Assembly: GCA_963580455.1 (NCBI GenBank)
Contig: OY756963.1
Coordinates: forward strand, 16,635,555-16,699,554
DNA length: 64,000 nucleotides
DNA from: Euonymus europaeus
Taxonomy: Eukaryota > Streptophyta > Magnoliopsida > Celastrales > Celastraceae
Direction of reading: 5' to 3'
Numbering within the stretch: the first letter of the stretch is position 1; each line of letters starts with the position of its first letter. Below the pieces are notes generated by a model. That model saw only the letters and a program-made list of their open reading frames with translations. It did not search any database and had not been told where the DNA came from. The position numbers were made by a program, and so were the translations under genes. Below are positions 1-12,435 of the stretch, piece after piece.

Positions 1-122
1 TGTGGATGAACAGGTATCGTTAGCTTTTATTACAATATTATATATTTCTCTACCATTTGTTAACATACTTTGAGACAAAAAGAAAATCACTATACACCAT
101 GAATATTTTTATAGGGTGACAG

Positions 123-2881
123 CATACTTGCAACCATCCGACCAGAAAACGCAGAATATTTCAAGGCAGTGCTTCATGAAAAGGATATTTATTACTTCAG
201 TAATTTCGCAGTTTTTCCTATTCGAAACACTTATCGTCCATGTTCAAATGAATACATGATTAAGTTTGACAAAAGGACTAAGATTGAAAGAACTGTGGAT
301 GCAAAAAATGAGTTTCCTCCTGATAGATTTTATTTTTCAAGCTATTCTGAAATGGAATCTCGAGTTCGGAATAAAGTTTATCTGACAGGTATACATCAAT
401 AGAACACAAGTTCATTAGCTATGAAAAAACTATGAAAAAACATTATGAGAAAACTATGTTTTGACAGACATGGTGGGCCAAATATTGAAGGCGTATGATA
501 TAGAAGAAATTCGAAACAACCAACGAATGGTTAAAGTTTGGAAGTTAGATTTTGAAGATGAGATGTAAGTATCACAGTTATATTAGTTCTACCATATGAT
601 TTATAAATATGATCAATATGACAGTTTCTGAAAATGTGTTAGTAAAACTTGGTATTTTAATATTATGATGATTTTTAGATTTGAATACTTTGATTTGTCA
701 ACCAAAAGTTCTTGATAACAATTGTTTGTGGAAAATTGTTTAGCTTCAATATAATATCAGTTACACTTTGGGGAGATTTAGCCATGAAATATGACTATCA
801 ACACATATCTGAGAAATCAAAGGAGAGACCAGTGATAATCATATGTGCAGGAATGATGGTGACTACATTTCAAGGTGTGTTCCATTAGCAAAATAATTAT
901 CCATGCTTCATATAAAAGAGTCTAGCTGATTTTAATATACTTTGACTCTTTTTTCCCTATTGAAATATCAATGAGTAGATCTGTTCTTTACTGGGCTTTT
1001 AACTTCATGGATGCCTTTTGTTCGATTTGTGAACCTCAAAACATGATGTTCTGATTTTTTTCCCTAATGCAACATCAATAAGTAGATTTGTTCTTTATTT
1101 GCCTTCTAAATTCTTCCACATTTTTTTAATGTTTTTATAGTTTTGCGAACCTCAAAAGATGATGTTATGTATATATACATATTTTTTTGGTGTGGATAGA
1201 ACTGTATATATTCATGTTAAAAAGCATTGCTAGGAAACAAATAATTCCATAAGTCATCCTCTATAATATGTATGGCTATAATAAATTTAGTATAATACAA
1301 ATAAAGACAAATAATGTATAAGAATTGCATGAATGCATAATTAGGTAGATATTCTAATAGAGACAACTTTTACCTTCCTAGGAATACCATAGATCCCATT
1401 TTAGTCATTTGATGCTACTATTTTTGTTTCTCTATAGGAAAAACTATTTTGAGTAGCACATCAGCTTCAAAAATATATGTTGATTTGGAAATACCATAAG
1501 TTCAGCAGTTAAGAGGAAGGTTTGTTTATACATTTTTTATTTCTATAATTATATTTTGCAATAATAATTATTGACCAATACGTTTTTTACAAAACAGGAT
1601 AGCACAACCTAAGATGCTAGAAATAATATCAAACAGTGGAGACAAGTTGTCAACTCTTGATGATGACATGACAAAAAATAGAAAGACAGTTGTTGAATTG
1701 TTGTTATTGGACAGAGACACTGATGCTGTAAGTATTTATAACTTCACATACATGTCATTATTCTTGAGATTGATTGAATTAGTTTGCTAATAATTTTGCT
1801 TCTCACAAACAACATGTAGAAAAAAAAGTTCACATGTAAAGCAAGGATAAAGAGTGTAGATGTGGCAGATGGATGGTGGTATCCAACATGTCCAACATGT
1901 AACAATACAACAAAACAATGGAGAGATAAAATATTGTGCTCCCAGTGTAGTGTTATTGAGCAAACTCCAATACCTTGGTAAGTTACATACTAAATCACAA
2001 ATGCGTGTATTTTATCTTATTATTCGAAGAAATCTGTAATGTTTTATATTCATGGTGTTCACATATGATTTTATGTCATGTAGCTATATCCTGAATGCCA
2101 CAGTTGAAGATCAAACTGGTACTACACTGTTTACAATATTTGGAAGACAAGCTGAACAAATGATTGGTATATCAGCTGCTACAATTATGTCAATGAAAGG
2201 TGCAAATCGATATGTTCTGCCACAAATTATTGCTGATATTTTCCCAACATATCATAATTTCCAAGTTGCAATTAATCTGAATAACAAAAGGGCTACAACG
2301 ATTTGTTTTAAAGTTTCAAAAGTATCTTATGATGTGTTGGATGGAGGAAATAGATCACTCAACCAAATAGAAGATGCAGATGTGCTAAAAACAGATACTG
2401 GAAACAAAATAGCTGAAGATTTGTTGCCGAAGGAATCAACTTACTCAAACACCCAGAGCAGCAATAAATTTGATGGACTGCAGTTACAAACTCCTGAAAA
2501 ATCAAGGTCTGTTCGAAGGAGCAAATACAATAAACAGCTATTGTTGCATGATTCTGATACATCAATATCTGATGATGAACCTATTTCTGCTGCAATACAG
2601 AAAAAAATGAAACAGAAAACTAGGTGAGCATATTTTATCTTGCAATTCATATGACCCTTAGCTTATATTTTTAATAATCTACTTAGCAAAATGGAGAATC
2701 TATGTTCATGATAGTAAAATCTACTTATTTGTCTTATATTTTAAGTTATCGCAGGAACATTATCACTATTGCAGAGCCACAGAGAGAAAACAAAAAACAA
2801 AAGAAAACTGTTGCTTCCACCAACAAAAAAGGTAAAACAATTCTTGATATGTCTGACAATATTAACAAGAGAAAGAATTGA
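123..2881 (+). pseudogene. RPA70-like single-stranded DNA-binding protein, one in-frame stop
   Basis: Eight exons can be joined with continuous phase: 123-388, 468-564, 744-874, 1438-1519, 1598-1727, 1820-1977, 2084-2623 and 2755-2881 (stop TGA). The first exon enters in phase, so earlier exons lie off the window. The product resembles replication protein A large subunit: OB-fold motifs (TLWGDLA near 763) and the C-terminal zinc-ribbon domain with CPTCNN and CSQC cysteines in the 1820-1977 exon, followed by a basic tail rich in K, Q and S. RPA binds single-stranded DNA, and plant Helitrons often carry such a gene next to the replicase. An in-frame TAA at 1497-1499 falls after LEIP, where I would expect glutamate, so the reading is broken by one codon. 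Alternative splicing around it cannot be excluded. Confidence 0.8.
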
Positions 2882-3615
2882 GGTGAAGCACTTCTTGTGG
2901 CTCACTCCAGTGTTCTTGGTCTACATGAAGTTCCACAAATCTGTTGTCAGCTATAGTCTACAACTATCATTTTGGATGGTATGAGTATCACGCTTCTCTT
3001 TTGTGTAAATAGAGTTAGCAGCCTTTGAAATAAGTAAATTACGATAAAGAGTTATGCAAATAAGACTGGGTGATGTAAATAGAGCTTTTCCAAATGTCTT
3101 CCTAATGTTTATGCAAACAAACAGCTTTTATTGATGACAACATGTAGTAAACGCTTCATGTAAATGGTAATGAAATATATATGTAAAGTTTCTATGCTCT
3201 CTGACAGTTTTAATTTGTAATATATTGTGCTATTCGTCATATATTATATTGTTTCTATGCACAATTTAGGATTTTTTTGCCACTTCATTATATACATTAT
3301 GCTTTTCCTTGATTTATAATCGATTGGCACTGTATTACTTTTGACTCTTCATCATAAATCACAAGTAACTAGGCATTCTGCAAATGTCAAAATTCACAAT
3401 AAAAATGACCAATAAAAATTACAATCCTCCGAAATTGTCATAAGGTACAACATTGTTGAAACTCCACAACAAATGGATTTTTCAAACACAAAATACATAA
3501 GAAACTCTCACTTTCTAACCCAATGCCAAAAAAAAACCATCCAATACCACCTGCTGATACATCATGATCTTTGGCATTTCTCTATGTGTCTTCCACTCTT
3601 AGCTCTTTATTGGAT

Positions 3616-4836
3616 TTAATTTTTTACTATGCCTCCATCACATACAAAAACATACTCCTGATAAAAAAAAAACAAAAGTAATCATTCAAAACCAACGAAT
3701 AAGAAAAAAGGTGACACACCAAATTGACAAACTAAATAAAACTCTTTCTGTAAAACCTGATTGTCTTTCCAAAAAAAAAACACTTTCAAAACTGAAAAAA
3801 TGTTGCAAAACCCACCTCCAGTTTCTGAACAAGTTCTTTTGCATTTGTTGCCAAGACAAAGATGTTCCGCTCAGAGGGCTTAATAAACCCATCACCAACA
3901 GCATTGTCAATGAAAGTGACCAAAGAATCATAATAACCATCGACATTGAGGAAACCCACCTACATGACAATTAGAAAGTTCACCTCCAGAATTCTTCATA
4001 AAAAGACATCTGAAATGATATCAGAATTTGAATATACTTACAGGCTTATCATGGATTCCCAGTTGGGCCCAAGTAATCACTTCAAACAGCTCCTCCAGAG
4101 TTCCATACCCACCTGAAATCCAACTGACCATAATCAAAAACTAAACATCATAAACACTCTACAAAACCCAAAACAATGGGAAAAATTGTTTGCAGAAATG
4201 AAAAACAAAGAAAACCTGGTAAAGCAATGAAACAATCAGAATGGGAAACCATCTCAGACTTTCTTTGGTGCATATCAGCAACTGCCATTACCTCCCCAAC
4301 TGTTTCTCCAATGATCTAGGCTCCACAACAAAAATGATAAAAATGCAATCTCTAGCACATAAAGAAGCTTTCAAAAAGACCAAATGTTAAAACTACATCA
4401 ATTATAATATTAACCTCTTTCGACATCAAAAATGTGGGTATAATCCTGAAACAAAAATTCCAACAAAAACCATTAAGTAAAATACTCATCAAAAAATGGA
4501 AGGAAAAAAACCAATACACACCCAAGAACACCTCCTCCAGCTCCATGAACAGCTTGAGAAATCAAACCCATCAAACCAATACTCCCACCTCCGTAAACAA
4601 GATCAAGCCTCCGAGACACCTTCATGAACAATAATGAAAAATACACTCATCATTTTTACACCTCAAACCTAACAATTTAAAAACACAACATCAAACAACA
4701 TATCTTATAAATCACATACCAACTCTTTTGCTAAATCAATGGCAGCATCTTTGTAACAATCCCTCTTCCCAGTACTGCTACCACAGAAAACACAAACACT
4801 TTTAAATCTAGACTCTTTCACAAGATTTCCTTCCAT
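3616..4836 (-). CDS. LOG-like: LOG-type cytokinin riboside 5'-monophosphate phosphoribohydrolase
   Basis: Seven exons on the minus strand, all with GT/AG borders and compatible phases: 4836-4720, 4619-4522, 4445-4415, 4315-4216, 4112-4042, 3959-3816 and 3657-3616 (TAA at 3618-3616). The joined frame is open and encodes about 200 residues, close to the usual 200-220 for LOG enzymes. LOG removes ribose 5'-phosphate from cytokinin nucleotides to release active cytokinin in the cytosol. Seen: the start [21 protein letters not shown], the HQRKSEM stretch with R100 and K101, and the family signature PGGYGTLEE at residues 115-123. Odd points are [10 protein letters not shown] where most LOGs have a VIPKTLMPRE-like sequence, and a short 13-residue tail. 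It lies antisense to the RPA-like gene, inside the presumed Helitron. No disabling mutation was seen; expression is unknown. Confidence 0.85.
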
Positions 4837-5408
4837 TTCCAACAACAAGTAAGTTCTGACCAACAAAAATTCTTTCAGTCGAAGAAAAACTAAACAAAAT
4901 AAAATCAACAAATAATGAAGATGGTGAAGAAGTCTTATTCAAAAACAAAGACGAAAAAAACAAACCAAAACAGACAAAACATTAAATAAAAGTACCAAAA
5001 TAGTCAAAAAGAAGCTGCCAAATTGAAAAGCTTGCTTATTTAAGCTTTTCAAAATGAAATCATGAATAATTTGACTGTTGGAAACAACACCGAACACAAT
5101 CAATGGCCTTTGCTCAATAAATGCTTCAACTTCTTTTTTCCAATAAAATAACTTATCCAGCATTGAAAAGGAAGCAACATGGATAATACTGCCAAATTAT
5201 CTCAAACATAAAAAAACAAAATGTAACTCAATATCAAAGACTTGGTAGAAAAATATTAGACCAATAATTAAATCAGTCATTGCTAAGCCTATTGACAAGC
5301 ATATGAAATATAGCACTCTACGTACTACTTAAAAACTTAAGAATATTACATCTTAAGCCATCATGAAGCCTACATCTCAAGAACAACAATAAACAAAAAA
5401 AGAGAAAC

Positions 5409-5440
5409 AACCCGCCGCGTAGCGCGGGTTGTGACTCTAG
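5409..5440 (+). mobile_element. Helitron 3' terminus (hairpin and CTAG)
   Basis: AACCCGC at 5409-5415 pairs with GCGGGTT at 5424-5430 to form a 7-bp stem. Ten bases later the element ends in CTAG at 5437-5440, followed by T at 5441. This matches the Helitron rule: a terminal hairpin, then CTRR, with insertion before a T. The last eight bases, GACTCTAG, are the same as in the second Helitron end at 16367. Confidence 0.85.
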
Positions 5441-5474
5441 TATATATATATATTGGGAGAGAGAGAGAGAGAGA
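5441..5474. repeat. TA then GA microsatellite
   Basis: A short run of alternating TA passes into a run of GA directly after the Helitron 3' end. It fits an AT-rich target site. Confidence 0.8.
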
Positions 5475-6945
5475 CAGATGTGATATATTATGCATAGTTT
5501 TTGGTGGGTAGGAGTTGGACTGTTGGACCAATATTTCACTTTCATGCTAATAAATATATACTTCTTAGTATTCTCTTGCTAATCTCCATTATAAATCCTA
5601 TTTGAACTATGGAAAGACAATCAAAATTAAAATTGAAAGAGCAAGAAAGGGCATACACAATAAATGAGAATTTTATCATAAATTATTAGCATTTAAAATA
5701 AATCAAATGTATGTGTATTATTTGCTACAAATCCACTTAACTACAAGTTGTATTTATCTGTAAATAAAATTCACTGGGTTCCATTCTTTAAGAAATTGGC
5801 AAGACCTCCTAATAGATCCAAAACCTGAAATGTGAAGTATTGTTTTAGGCTCCTAAAGCAAGCCCGATTTCAATCCTAATACAACCTCATCTCCATGTAG
5901 ATGGTTATGCTTTGACTCATAACTGTAGAGGGAAAATATCCTAACGGTGATGGCTAAGACTAAACTAAAAATAGAAATGATGACTGAAAGTAGAGAAAAA
6001 GAATACCCAAATTAATTAGAAGAAACAAATAACAAACCTCAAAACGTGACCAACATATAGTGAGCAGAAATATCCAAAGTCTGACAGTAGATAAACAAAC
6101 CAAGACCCCAATGCCCAAGCCAAGCAGGTGTGGAAAAACAAAAACAAAAACAAAAACAATCCTTAGACATGGAGATGAGGGCAATTAAAAAAAAACAACT
6201 ACAAACTAAACATAAGAAAACACATTTGACACTAACACATTTTCTAAGAGGTACTCCAAATAAAAAAAGCTAAAAATAAATTTAAAACTGTAGAGCAAAG
6301 GACAAATTTGATGAAACGTTGCTTAACAAAAAAATGAGTCGATGGTAAATAGGCTCTTAGGAAATCGTAGCTAAAGAGTTTGTAATTTATTTCAAGAAAA
6401 AAAAAGAGCTAACCTTCGATGGGTGCCAATAAAAATATTCTTCAGAATATGTAAGCACACCAACCCTTATCCAGTAATATATGTTAACAATGAGGATGCC
6501 GAAGAAGCTGATTATGACAACATATGTATCTAGAAGCGTCAAACTGCAAGTAAATTGTGCAAACTCGCTAAATGAAGTCATTTACAAATATGGATGTTTA
6601 AATAACATATAACACAGAAAGTAAACACTAAGATCTATCCCAATTATTAAAAATTATAATGTTGCTGGAAAGCACCTTAGCACTGAGATTAGAAGCAGGG
6701 TGCTCCTTGCTATGGAACTGTCCCAATTTTAACGAAAGCGGTATCGAGTTTTTTCCAATCGGCTAAACGAAGTGGGTAAGGATAAACCAAGCCATAAATG
6801 CGAAATCAAAAGTAAACCTGGGGAGAGGAGAAATTTGTAAGAACCTTTGAGACGATCGAGTATCACTGTGTATAATCGCAAACACAAATACGGAACAAAA
6901 TTAGACACAACTGTGATTAGGTGAAGTTGAGAGAGTATGAGGCGG
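5475..6945. other. Intergenic, nothing identified
   Basis: No gene or element could be supported. A minus-strand open stretch at 6390-6581 encodes a hydrophobic run (YVVIISFFGILIVNIYYWI) and ends near a possible splice donor. I could not match it to a family, and T-rich strands readily give such reading. Confidence 0.5.
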
Positions 6946-8018
6946 GGTGCGCCTAGGCGCATTTTCTACACGCCTAGGCGCCCCTGCACAAAATTGCAGC
7001 TTTTATTTCGCGAAAGCCCTAAAAACTGTACACTTCTAACTTATCAAACTGCCATTCCAGGGAGCAAAAAACAGAGGAAAGAATGAGGATTCAAGGCTTG
7101 AAGGAGAGATTCTTCATCTTGGCTTGCATTTCTTCCAATTTTGGGTTCTACCAATATGTTTCTCTCTCTTTGCTTGTCTCTTTCTCTCTCTATGAGTAGC
7201 TAAACTCTTTATCACCAAGGCTAGGATGAAGCCTTGGTTGAATGATGGTTGTATGAATTGATTTGTTTATATATGAATCTTTTTGGGTATAAATCTTTGG
7301 TTTCTATGATTATTGTGGATTCTTCTTACTCTTTGTGCTTGATCTCCACTTAGGGTTTTGAATGGATTTGTTTGATGGATTATGTAGATGGTGAAATATC
7401 TATTTAATCATGCTTCTTGGGACCTTAGATTGCAATTGTTGTTTCCATTAGGTTTGGAACAAGTTTGTATGAATCCTATTTCCATTGAGCTTTCATAAAT
7501 TCTTATGCATGTCTAGACCAATAAGATGGCTAGAATGTTGATAGAAATATCCCACCTAGACCAATAAGATGGCTAGTAATTGACATGAGGGAAATTGGCT
7601 TGAGTGCGCTAAAACCGACTTAGGTACGGATTCGTTATACTCGGATTGATAAATGTGTGAGTGAATTGGTTGTGTTTGCACATCATTGACCCTTGGTGGA
7701 TTTCGAAGTCTTGGTGCTTCATTCTTCTATTTGAATTCATTGCATTAGTATAACTTGTCTAGTGATAAATTGCATTAGCATTTGTATTCTTCAATATAAA
7801 AATTCTAAAAACACTTTACTTTTCTTGCTTGCATTCTTATTAAATTGTAAACCCAATCAACTTGAGCGGAACTTTAATTTCTTGCATTGTCCATAAATAT
7901 ATACAAATAAACTTTTGGATCAATTATAACTCTGTCTCTGTGGATACGATATCTACTGACTACTTGTGCTATCCCTTCGACTAGTGCACTTGCTAGTAGG
8001 GTATTTTTAAACCCAACA
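6946..8018 (+). repeat. 5' LTR, truncated at its left end
   Basis: It aligns over its whole length with 12709-13779 of the 3' LTR at a few percent divergence and ends in the same AACCCAACA. The first roughly 270 bp of the LTR, present at 12436-12708, are missing. The break falls within a CCTAGG-centred palindrome. Confidence 0.9.
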
Positions 8019-8024
8019 AGTTTA

Positions 8025-8042
8025 TGGCGCCGTTGCCGGGGA
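8025..8042 (+). promoter_or_regulatory. Primer-binding site, tRNA-Asp type
   Basis: TGGCGCCGTTGCCGGGGA lies six bases after the end of the 5' LTR. This sequence is the usual complement of a plant tRNA-Asp 3' end in Athila-type elements and primes minus-strand synthesis. Confidence 0.85.
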
Positions 8043-8332
8043 CGGTAGCTTATACTTGATCCATTGTTTTGTTTGCATAGATACTTGCTTACATAGCGTG
8101 GTCATACTCGATAATTGTTTGTCTCACATTATTCTCTTACTCTTTGTAGTTCATGCAAGGACGTCGTTCGCAAGATACGGAAATTCTTCCAATTGATTTA
8201 GACTTGGGACGTCTACGCCGCAACAAGAGAGACAAGCAAATTCTTGGGGAGCATTCTCTCACCCGCTCTAGTTCTGCTACATCTAGCTCATCTAGTGAGA
8301 GCTCTTGCGGTGACAAACCGGAATGAGTAAAA

Positions 8333-10015
8333 ATGGCAGAAAATCTTGAAGGAGTTGAAGACAATGGCAACAACCCCAATGCTCCACGCGCTATATAGGA
8401 TTTCTCTATGCCTCAATTTACTACTCGACAATCGTGCATTGTTTTTTCAACTATTGCACCTAATTTGTCATATGAGATTAAAGGTTATATGATTAACTTG
8501 CTTCCTTCCTTTTCAGGAGAAGAAAATTAGGATGCTAGTGATCATATCGATAATTTCTTGGAGATTTGTGGCACACAACAGATTCAAAGGATATCAGCAG
8601 AATTTATTCGCCTCAAACTTTTTCCTTTCTCTTTAAAAGGTGATGCGAAGAATTGGTTCAAGACCTTGCCTGCTAATTCTATCACTTCTTGGGAGCAGCT
8701 GTCTGCCAAGTTTATTCAAAAATTCTATACTCAATCTAAGACGCAGCGGTTACGAGATCAGATATTTCATTTCAAGCAGAAGAAGGGGGAACCACTGTAT
8801 CAAACTTGGGGGAGGTATAAAACTCTGTTGATTGGGTGCCCACATCATCAATTCTTGTCATGGCAGACTATATTATATTTCTATCAGAACTTGTCAGATG
8901 ACTGTCGGCATAGGCTAGATGCAGCTGCTGGTGGGAACATTATGGCTAAAGAACTAGCTGAGGCCACAATGATTATTGAGAATGTAGTTGCTAACTCTTC
9001 GCAGTGGGATAGTAGAGATATAGGTGGGTCTAAAGCAACTGCATATGAAGCTGGTACTCCCAACACAGAAATTGCTTCTATGGCTCGGAAATTGGATGCT
9101 GTAATGAGTCTATTGAGCAAAGCTGCAGAGCCATGTGGTATTTGTGGGGCAACAGACCATCCAACCCATATGTGTCCTAGAAGTGGCACCTTTCCTGAAG
9201 CTAAAGTGAATGCTGTTCAGAATTATCATCGGCAGCAGAATGATCCTTTCTCTCATACTTACAATCCGGGTTGGAAGAACCATCCAAATCTGTCTTATGG
9301 CTCTTCTAACAACTACAGCCAAGGTCCAAAACCTTGGCAAGGCCAACCTCAAGCACCACCTCCTGACTCGAAGAGGTCTACTATGGAGGATCTGATCACT
9401 CAACTAGCTCAGTCACAAGTGATGATGCAGAATTCACAAGCTGAGATGAGTAATTCTATGAATCAGTTGCAACAGACGGTGGCTAGTAACACTCAGTCTA
9501 TCTCCAAGTTGGAAATGCAAGTTGGTCAACTTGCTATTGCTTTGAGTGAGCGACAGTTGGGGAAGCTTCCAAGCCAGCCCAAAGTTAATCCCACGAAACA
9601 TGAAGATGCTATGGTCGTTACTGTTTTGAGAAGTGGGAAGAAGGTTGACAACAAGATTGAGTTCAGGAAGCAAGAGGATGAGGGGAATAATGAATCGACA
9701 GTGGAGAAGCCCCGTGTATCTACACAACCCCTAGTCGGAAAAGATAAGCAGCCAGTGGAGGATTATGTTCCACCGGTGCCGTTCCCATCTCGACTTGCTC
9801 CTATGAAAAATAACAAATGCAATCGGGATATATTCGAAATTCTCAAAAAAGTCGAGGTAAATATTTCGTTGATTGAAGCTATTAAGTCTATTCCCTCTTA
9901 TGCAAAGTTTTTGAAAGAATTATGCACCAACAAAAGGAAGATAAGTGAGCATGAGGAAGTCTTTTTGTCAGAAGAGACTAGTGCCATTTTACAAAGACAC
10001 TACCTCCTAAGTTGA
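8333..10015 (+). pseudogene. gag: Athila-type gag with two in-frame stops
   Basis: Reading from ATG at 8333 gives a capsid/nucleocapsid polyprotein interrupted by TAG at 8396-8398 and TAG at 8528-8530, then an open stretch of about 485 codons from 8558. The retrotransposon gag domain is clear near 8600-8900 (KLFPFSLKGDAKNWF and KFIQKFY), followed by a zinc-knuckle-like CGICGATDHPTHMC near 9135 and a Q/S/N-rich tail. The frame ends at TGA 10013-10015, where a shift separates it from the protease. Gag would package element RNA; this copy cannot make it whole. Confidence 0.85.
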
Positions 10016-10930
10016 AAGATCCTGGTAGTTTCACAATTCTGTGTATTATTGGGAATCAAAAATTTGAAAAACTTTGCTCGATCTTGGAGCTAGTGTGAAC
10101 ATTATGCCTCACTCCATTTTCAAGACTATGAATCTAGGGGACTTGCGACCTACTTCGATATCTCTTCAATTAGCTGACCGATCAATTACTTATCCCATTG
10201 GATTGGTTGAAAATGTGTTGATTAAGGTGGAAAATTTTGTAATTCCTGCAGATTTTCTGGTTTTACAAATGGAGAATACCTTGATTCCGGCGAAAGAATT
10301 GCCTCTTATTTTGGGATGACCGTTCATGGCTACCACAGAGACGATCATCAATGTAAAAAAAGGTGTTCTTACTATGACAGTTTTTGATGAAACTTTGGAT
10401 TTCAAGATTTTTGATGCCATGAAGAATCAAAATGATGTAAGTGATTGTTTTTGGGTCGAAGCAGTTGATTGTTTATCCGTAACAGAAGTCAAGAACACCT
10501 TGCAATCTAATCCATTAGAAGTTTGCATAATTGATAACAAGGAGGATAGACCAGAACGTGTAAACTTTGAAGTCGAGTCTACCCCGTATATTCCTTGCAG
10601 ATGGCCACACACCTATGAGAGTTTATCCGATTCACCTGGATCAAAGAGGCTGGTTCCATCTATTGAAAATCCAACAGAGCTAGAATTGAAGGCACAACAT
10701 CTTCACTTACAATATGCTTTGTTGGGCACTTCTAAAACTCTCCCTATTATCATTGCTTCAAACTTAACTTTTGTGAAAAAGGGAAAAAAAAGACGATGGA
10801 GAAGAAGACGGAAAAGACCTTGTCACAGTGCCAAAATCTATAAACCTCCTGACAGGATTCAAGATGAAGGTGAATGGTCATCGTGTAAAATTTGGTCTTG
10901 AACATTCGTTTGACATTTAGAAGAGAAACC
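10016..10930 (+). pseudogene. pol: Athila protease and pol remnants (RT to integrase deleted)
   Basis: After frameshifts near 9990 and 10070 the aspartic protease motif LDLGASVNIMP is visible (10074 onward). A TGA at 10317-10319 interrupts LILG-PFMATT, where an arginine codon would be expected. The frame continues to ALLGTSKTLPIII, the stretch that precedes RT in this lineage. It then jumps to a basic segment and VNGHRVK, typical of the pol C-terminus. No RT, RNase H or integrase motif was found. Confidence 0.75.
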
Positions 10931-11141
10931 GTTACCTTCAACAGCTTACTTCTGAAATTGCTTGATCTATGTCTGGTTGAAGACCCTAAACTTAGCGCTG
11001 CTTGGGAGGGAACCCGAGATGTGATATCCAAAGAATTTAATGTGTTTCTGAATTTTCTAGAATGTTCTGGGTTGTATGTGGGAGTTTGTGGAGTTGTATA
11101 TCTGATACATAGACGCACGCTGTCCCGGGCATGTTTTATAC

Positions 11142-11235
11142 GTGCCTAGGCGCTAATAATTAGCGCCCGGGTATAAATAATAAAAAAAATAAAAAATAAA
11201 AAAATGCCTAGGCGTCAGTACTATACGCCTAGGCA
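11142..11235. repeat. CCTAGG-centred palindromes and a perfect inverted repeat
   Basis: Three GCCTAGGC-type palindromes (11142-11153, 11206-11213, 11226-11235) lie close together. GGCGCTAAT and ATTAGCGCC at 11149-11167 form a 9-bp inverted repeat with a one-base spacer. The same palindrome occurs at 6949-6960, 6971-6980, 12635-12644, 12712-12717 and 12731-12739 in and beside the LTRs. No function is assigned. Confidence 0.7.
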
Positions 11236-11409
11236 GGTGCAGGCGCAGAAGGAGCAGACTTGGGCCGTGCTCGACATATTAGCGGAGCTACGACGCGACC
11301 GCTGTATCACATTTGCTCTGGCGGTTCCTCCTCCTAGACTCCACCTTCAGGTTGTGTTTTTCTTGGTTTGTCCTCCATTTTATTCATATAATTGTTTCAT
11401 GCTTTGAGG

Positions 11410-12435
11410 ACAAAGCTTATTTTAAAGTGGGGGTAGGAGTACTTTATTTTGTATGTATTGCGCATTTTGGATATTATCTGATCTGAATTTGACCGCTGGT
11501 ACTTATTATATTTATTTTTGATCAGAGCTGTTTAATCCCGTATTTACCTCTTATATGCTTGAGTGAATTGTTGAAGGCTACTAGATTGCATAATAAATTA
11601 ATTCACTTGCACTAAAGTGTTGTGGGGTATGACTTGGACGGATATATGTGTTAACTGTGGTTTCTGCCTGAGATGAGCTTGGACGCATGTTGGTGATATG
11701 TTTGGCACTAGTTATTTATGTTGTGTTCAGAAGAAGAAGGAAAAAAACATGTTCCGCTCTTGCGTCTTATTGAGTAACCGGGGCTCTTGTCTAACCAACT
11801 CGAGTTTCGCGTAAAAAGATGAGACAACCATGATGAACATTCTAGGCTAGCTTAACTTCGAAGCCTTTTCAACTCGAATAATTGATCTGAGGGGTGTCTT
11901 ATCACCTAATGCCCTAAGCCAACTGGTTGGGAGTCATTGGTCGAGAATTCGCTACATGGGTTGAATAGAAAGCTTAATGGAGTAAGCATTGCGCAGCCCT
12001 AGTTAAAATAATAATAATAAGCATATATATATAGATAAATGTGCCTTGATATTGCTACTTGTTGTTTTTGCGATTCTTGGAATGCGACTATGTTTAATAC
12101 ATATATATAAACTCTTGGAAGCCACATGTTGACATTTTCTCTTGCACATCACACCACATTAAAGGAGCAATTGAGTAGGCAGAAATTATTCGTTGAGTAT
12201 ATAGTGCGATGTAAGTGTGGGGTGTTTGCACTCATTTGATAGAAATGTTTGTGGGTATCGTTCTTGTAAGCCCTCAGGAGACAACACTCCTCCACTAGGG
12301 ACACCTAGGGGTTTAACGGCTTGTTGCATATGCTAAATGCAACCCCGATTCCTGCGTCAGTGAGTTAGGATTTTAATTTTCATGAGTATCTTTAAATTAG
12401 TTGTACTCGAGGACGAGTAGGGTTTAAGTGTGAGG
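11410..12435 (+). other. Athila 3' non-coding region and polypurine tract
   Basis: There is no supported ORF between the pol tail and the 3' LTR. A tract near 11433 (AAAGTGGGGGTAGGAG) resembles an internal polypurine tract. The sequence ending GTGTGAGG at 12428-12435 directly precedes the LTR and is the likely plus-strand primer. An env-like gene, present in some Athila elements, was not seen. Confidence 0.55.

Larger units (their letters stand above)
1..5440 (+). mobile_element. Helitron, right-hand part (5' end outside window)
   Basis: Interpreted as the 3' portion of a rolling-circle transposon. A plus-strand RPA70-like gene, an accessory gene typical of plant Helitrons, lies upstream of a canonical Helitron 3' end at 5409-5440 in the same orientation. 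The replicase-helicase gene would lie left of the window. A LOG-type gene sits between them on the opposite strand. 2882-3615 and 4837-5400 contain no coding sequence I can support. Seen: the RPA exons, the terminal hairpin and CTAG followed by T. Inferred: that all belong to one element. The alternative is that the 3' end belongs to a short non-autonomous Helitron lying beside resident RPA-like and LOG genes. Confidence 0.55.

Noticed and set aside
11204..11407. Possible env-like ORF in the Athila 3' region
   Set aside because: Only 67 codons, no signal peptide or membrane pattern, and it begins inside the palindromic repeat.
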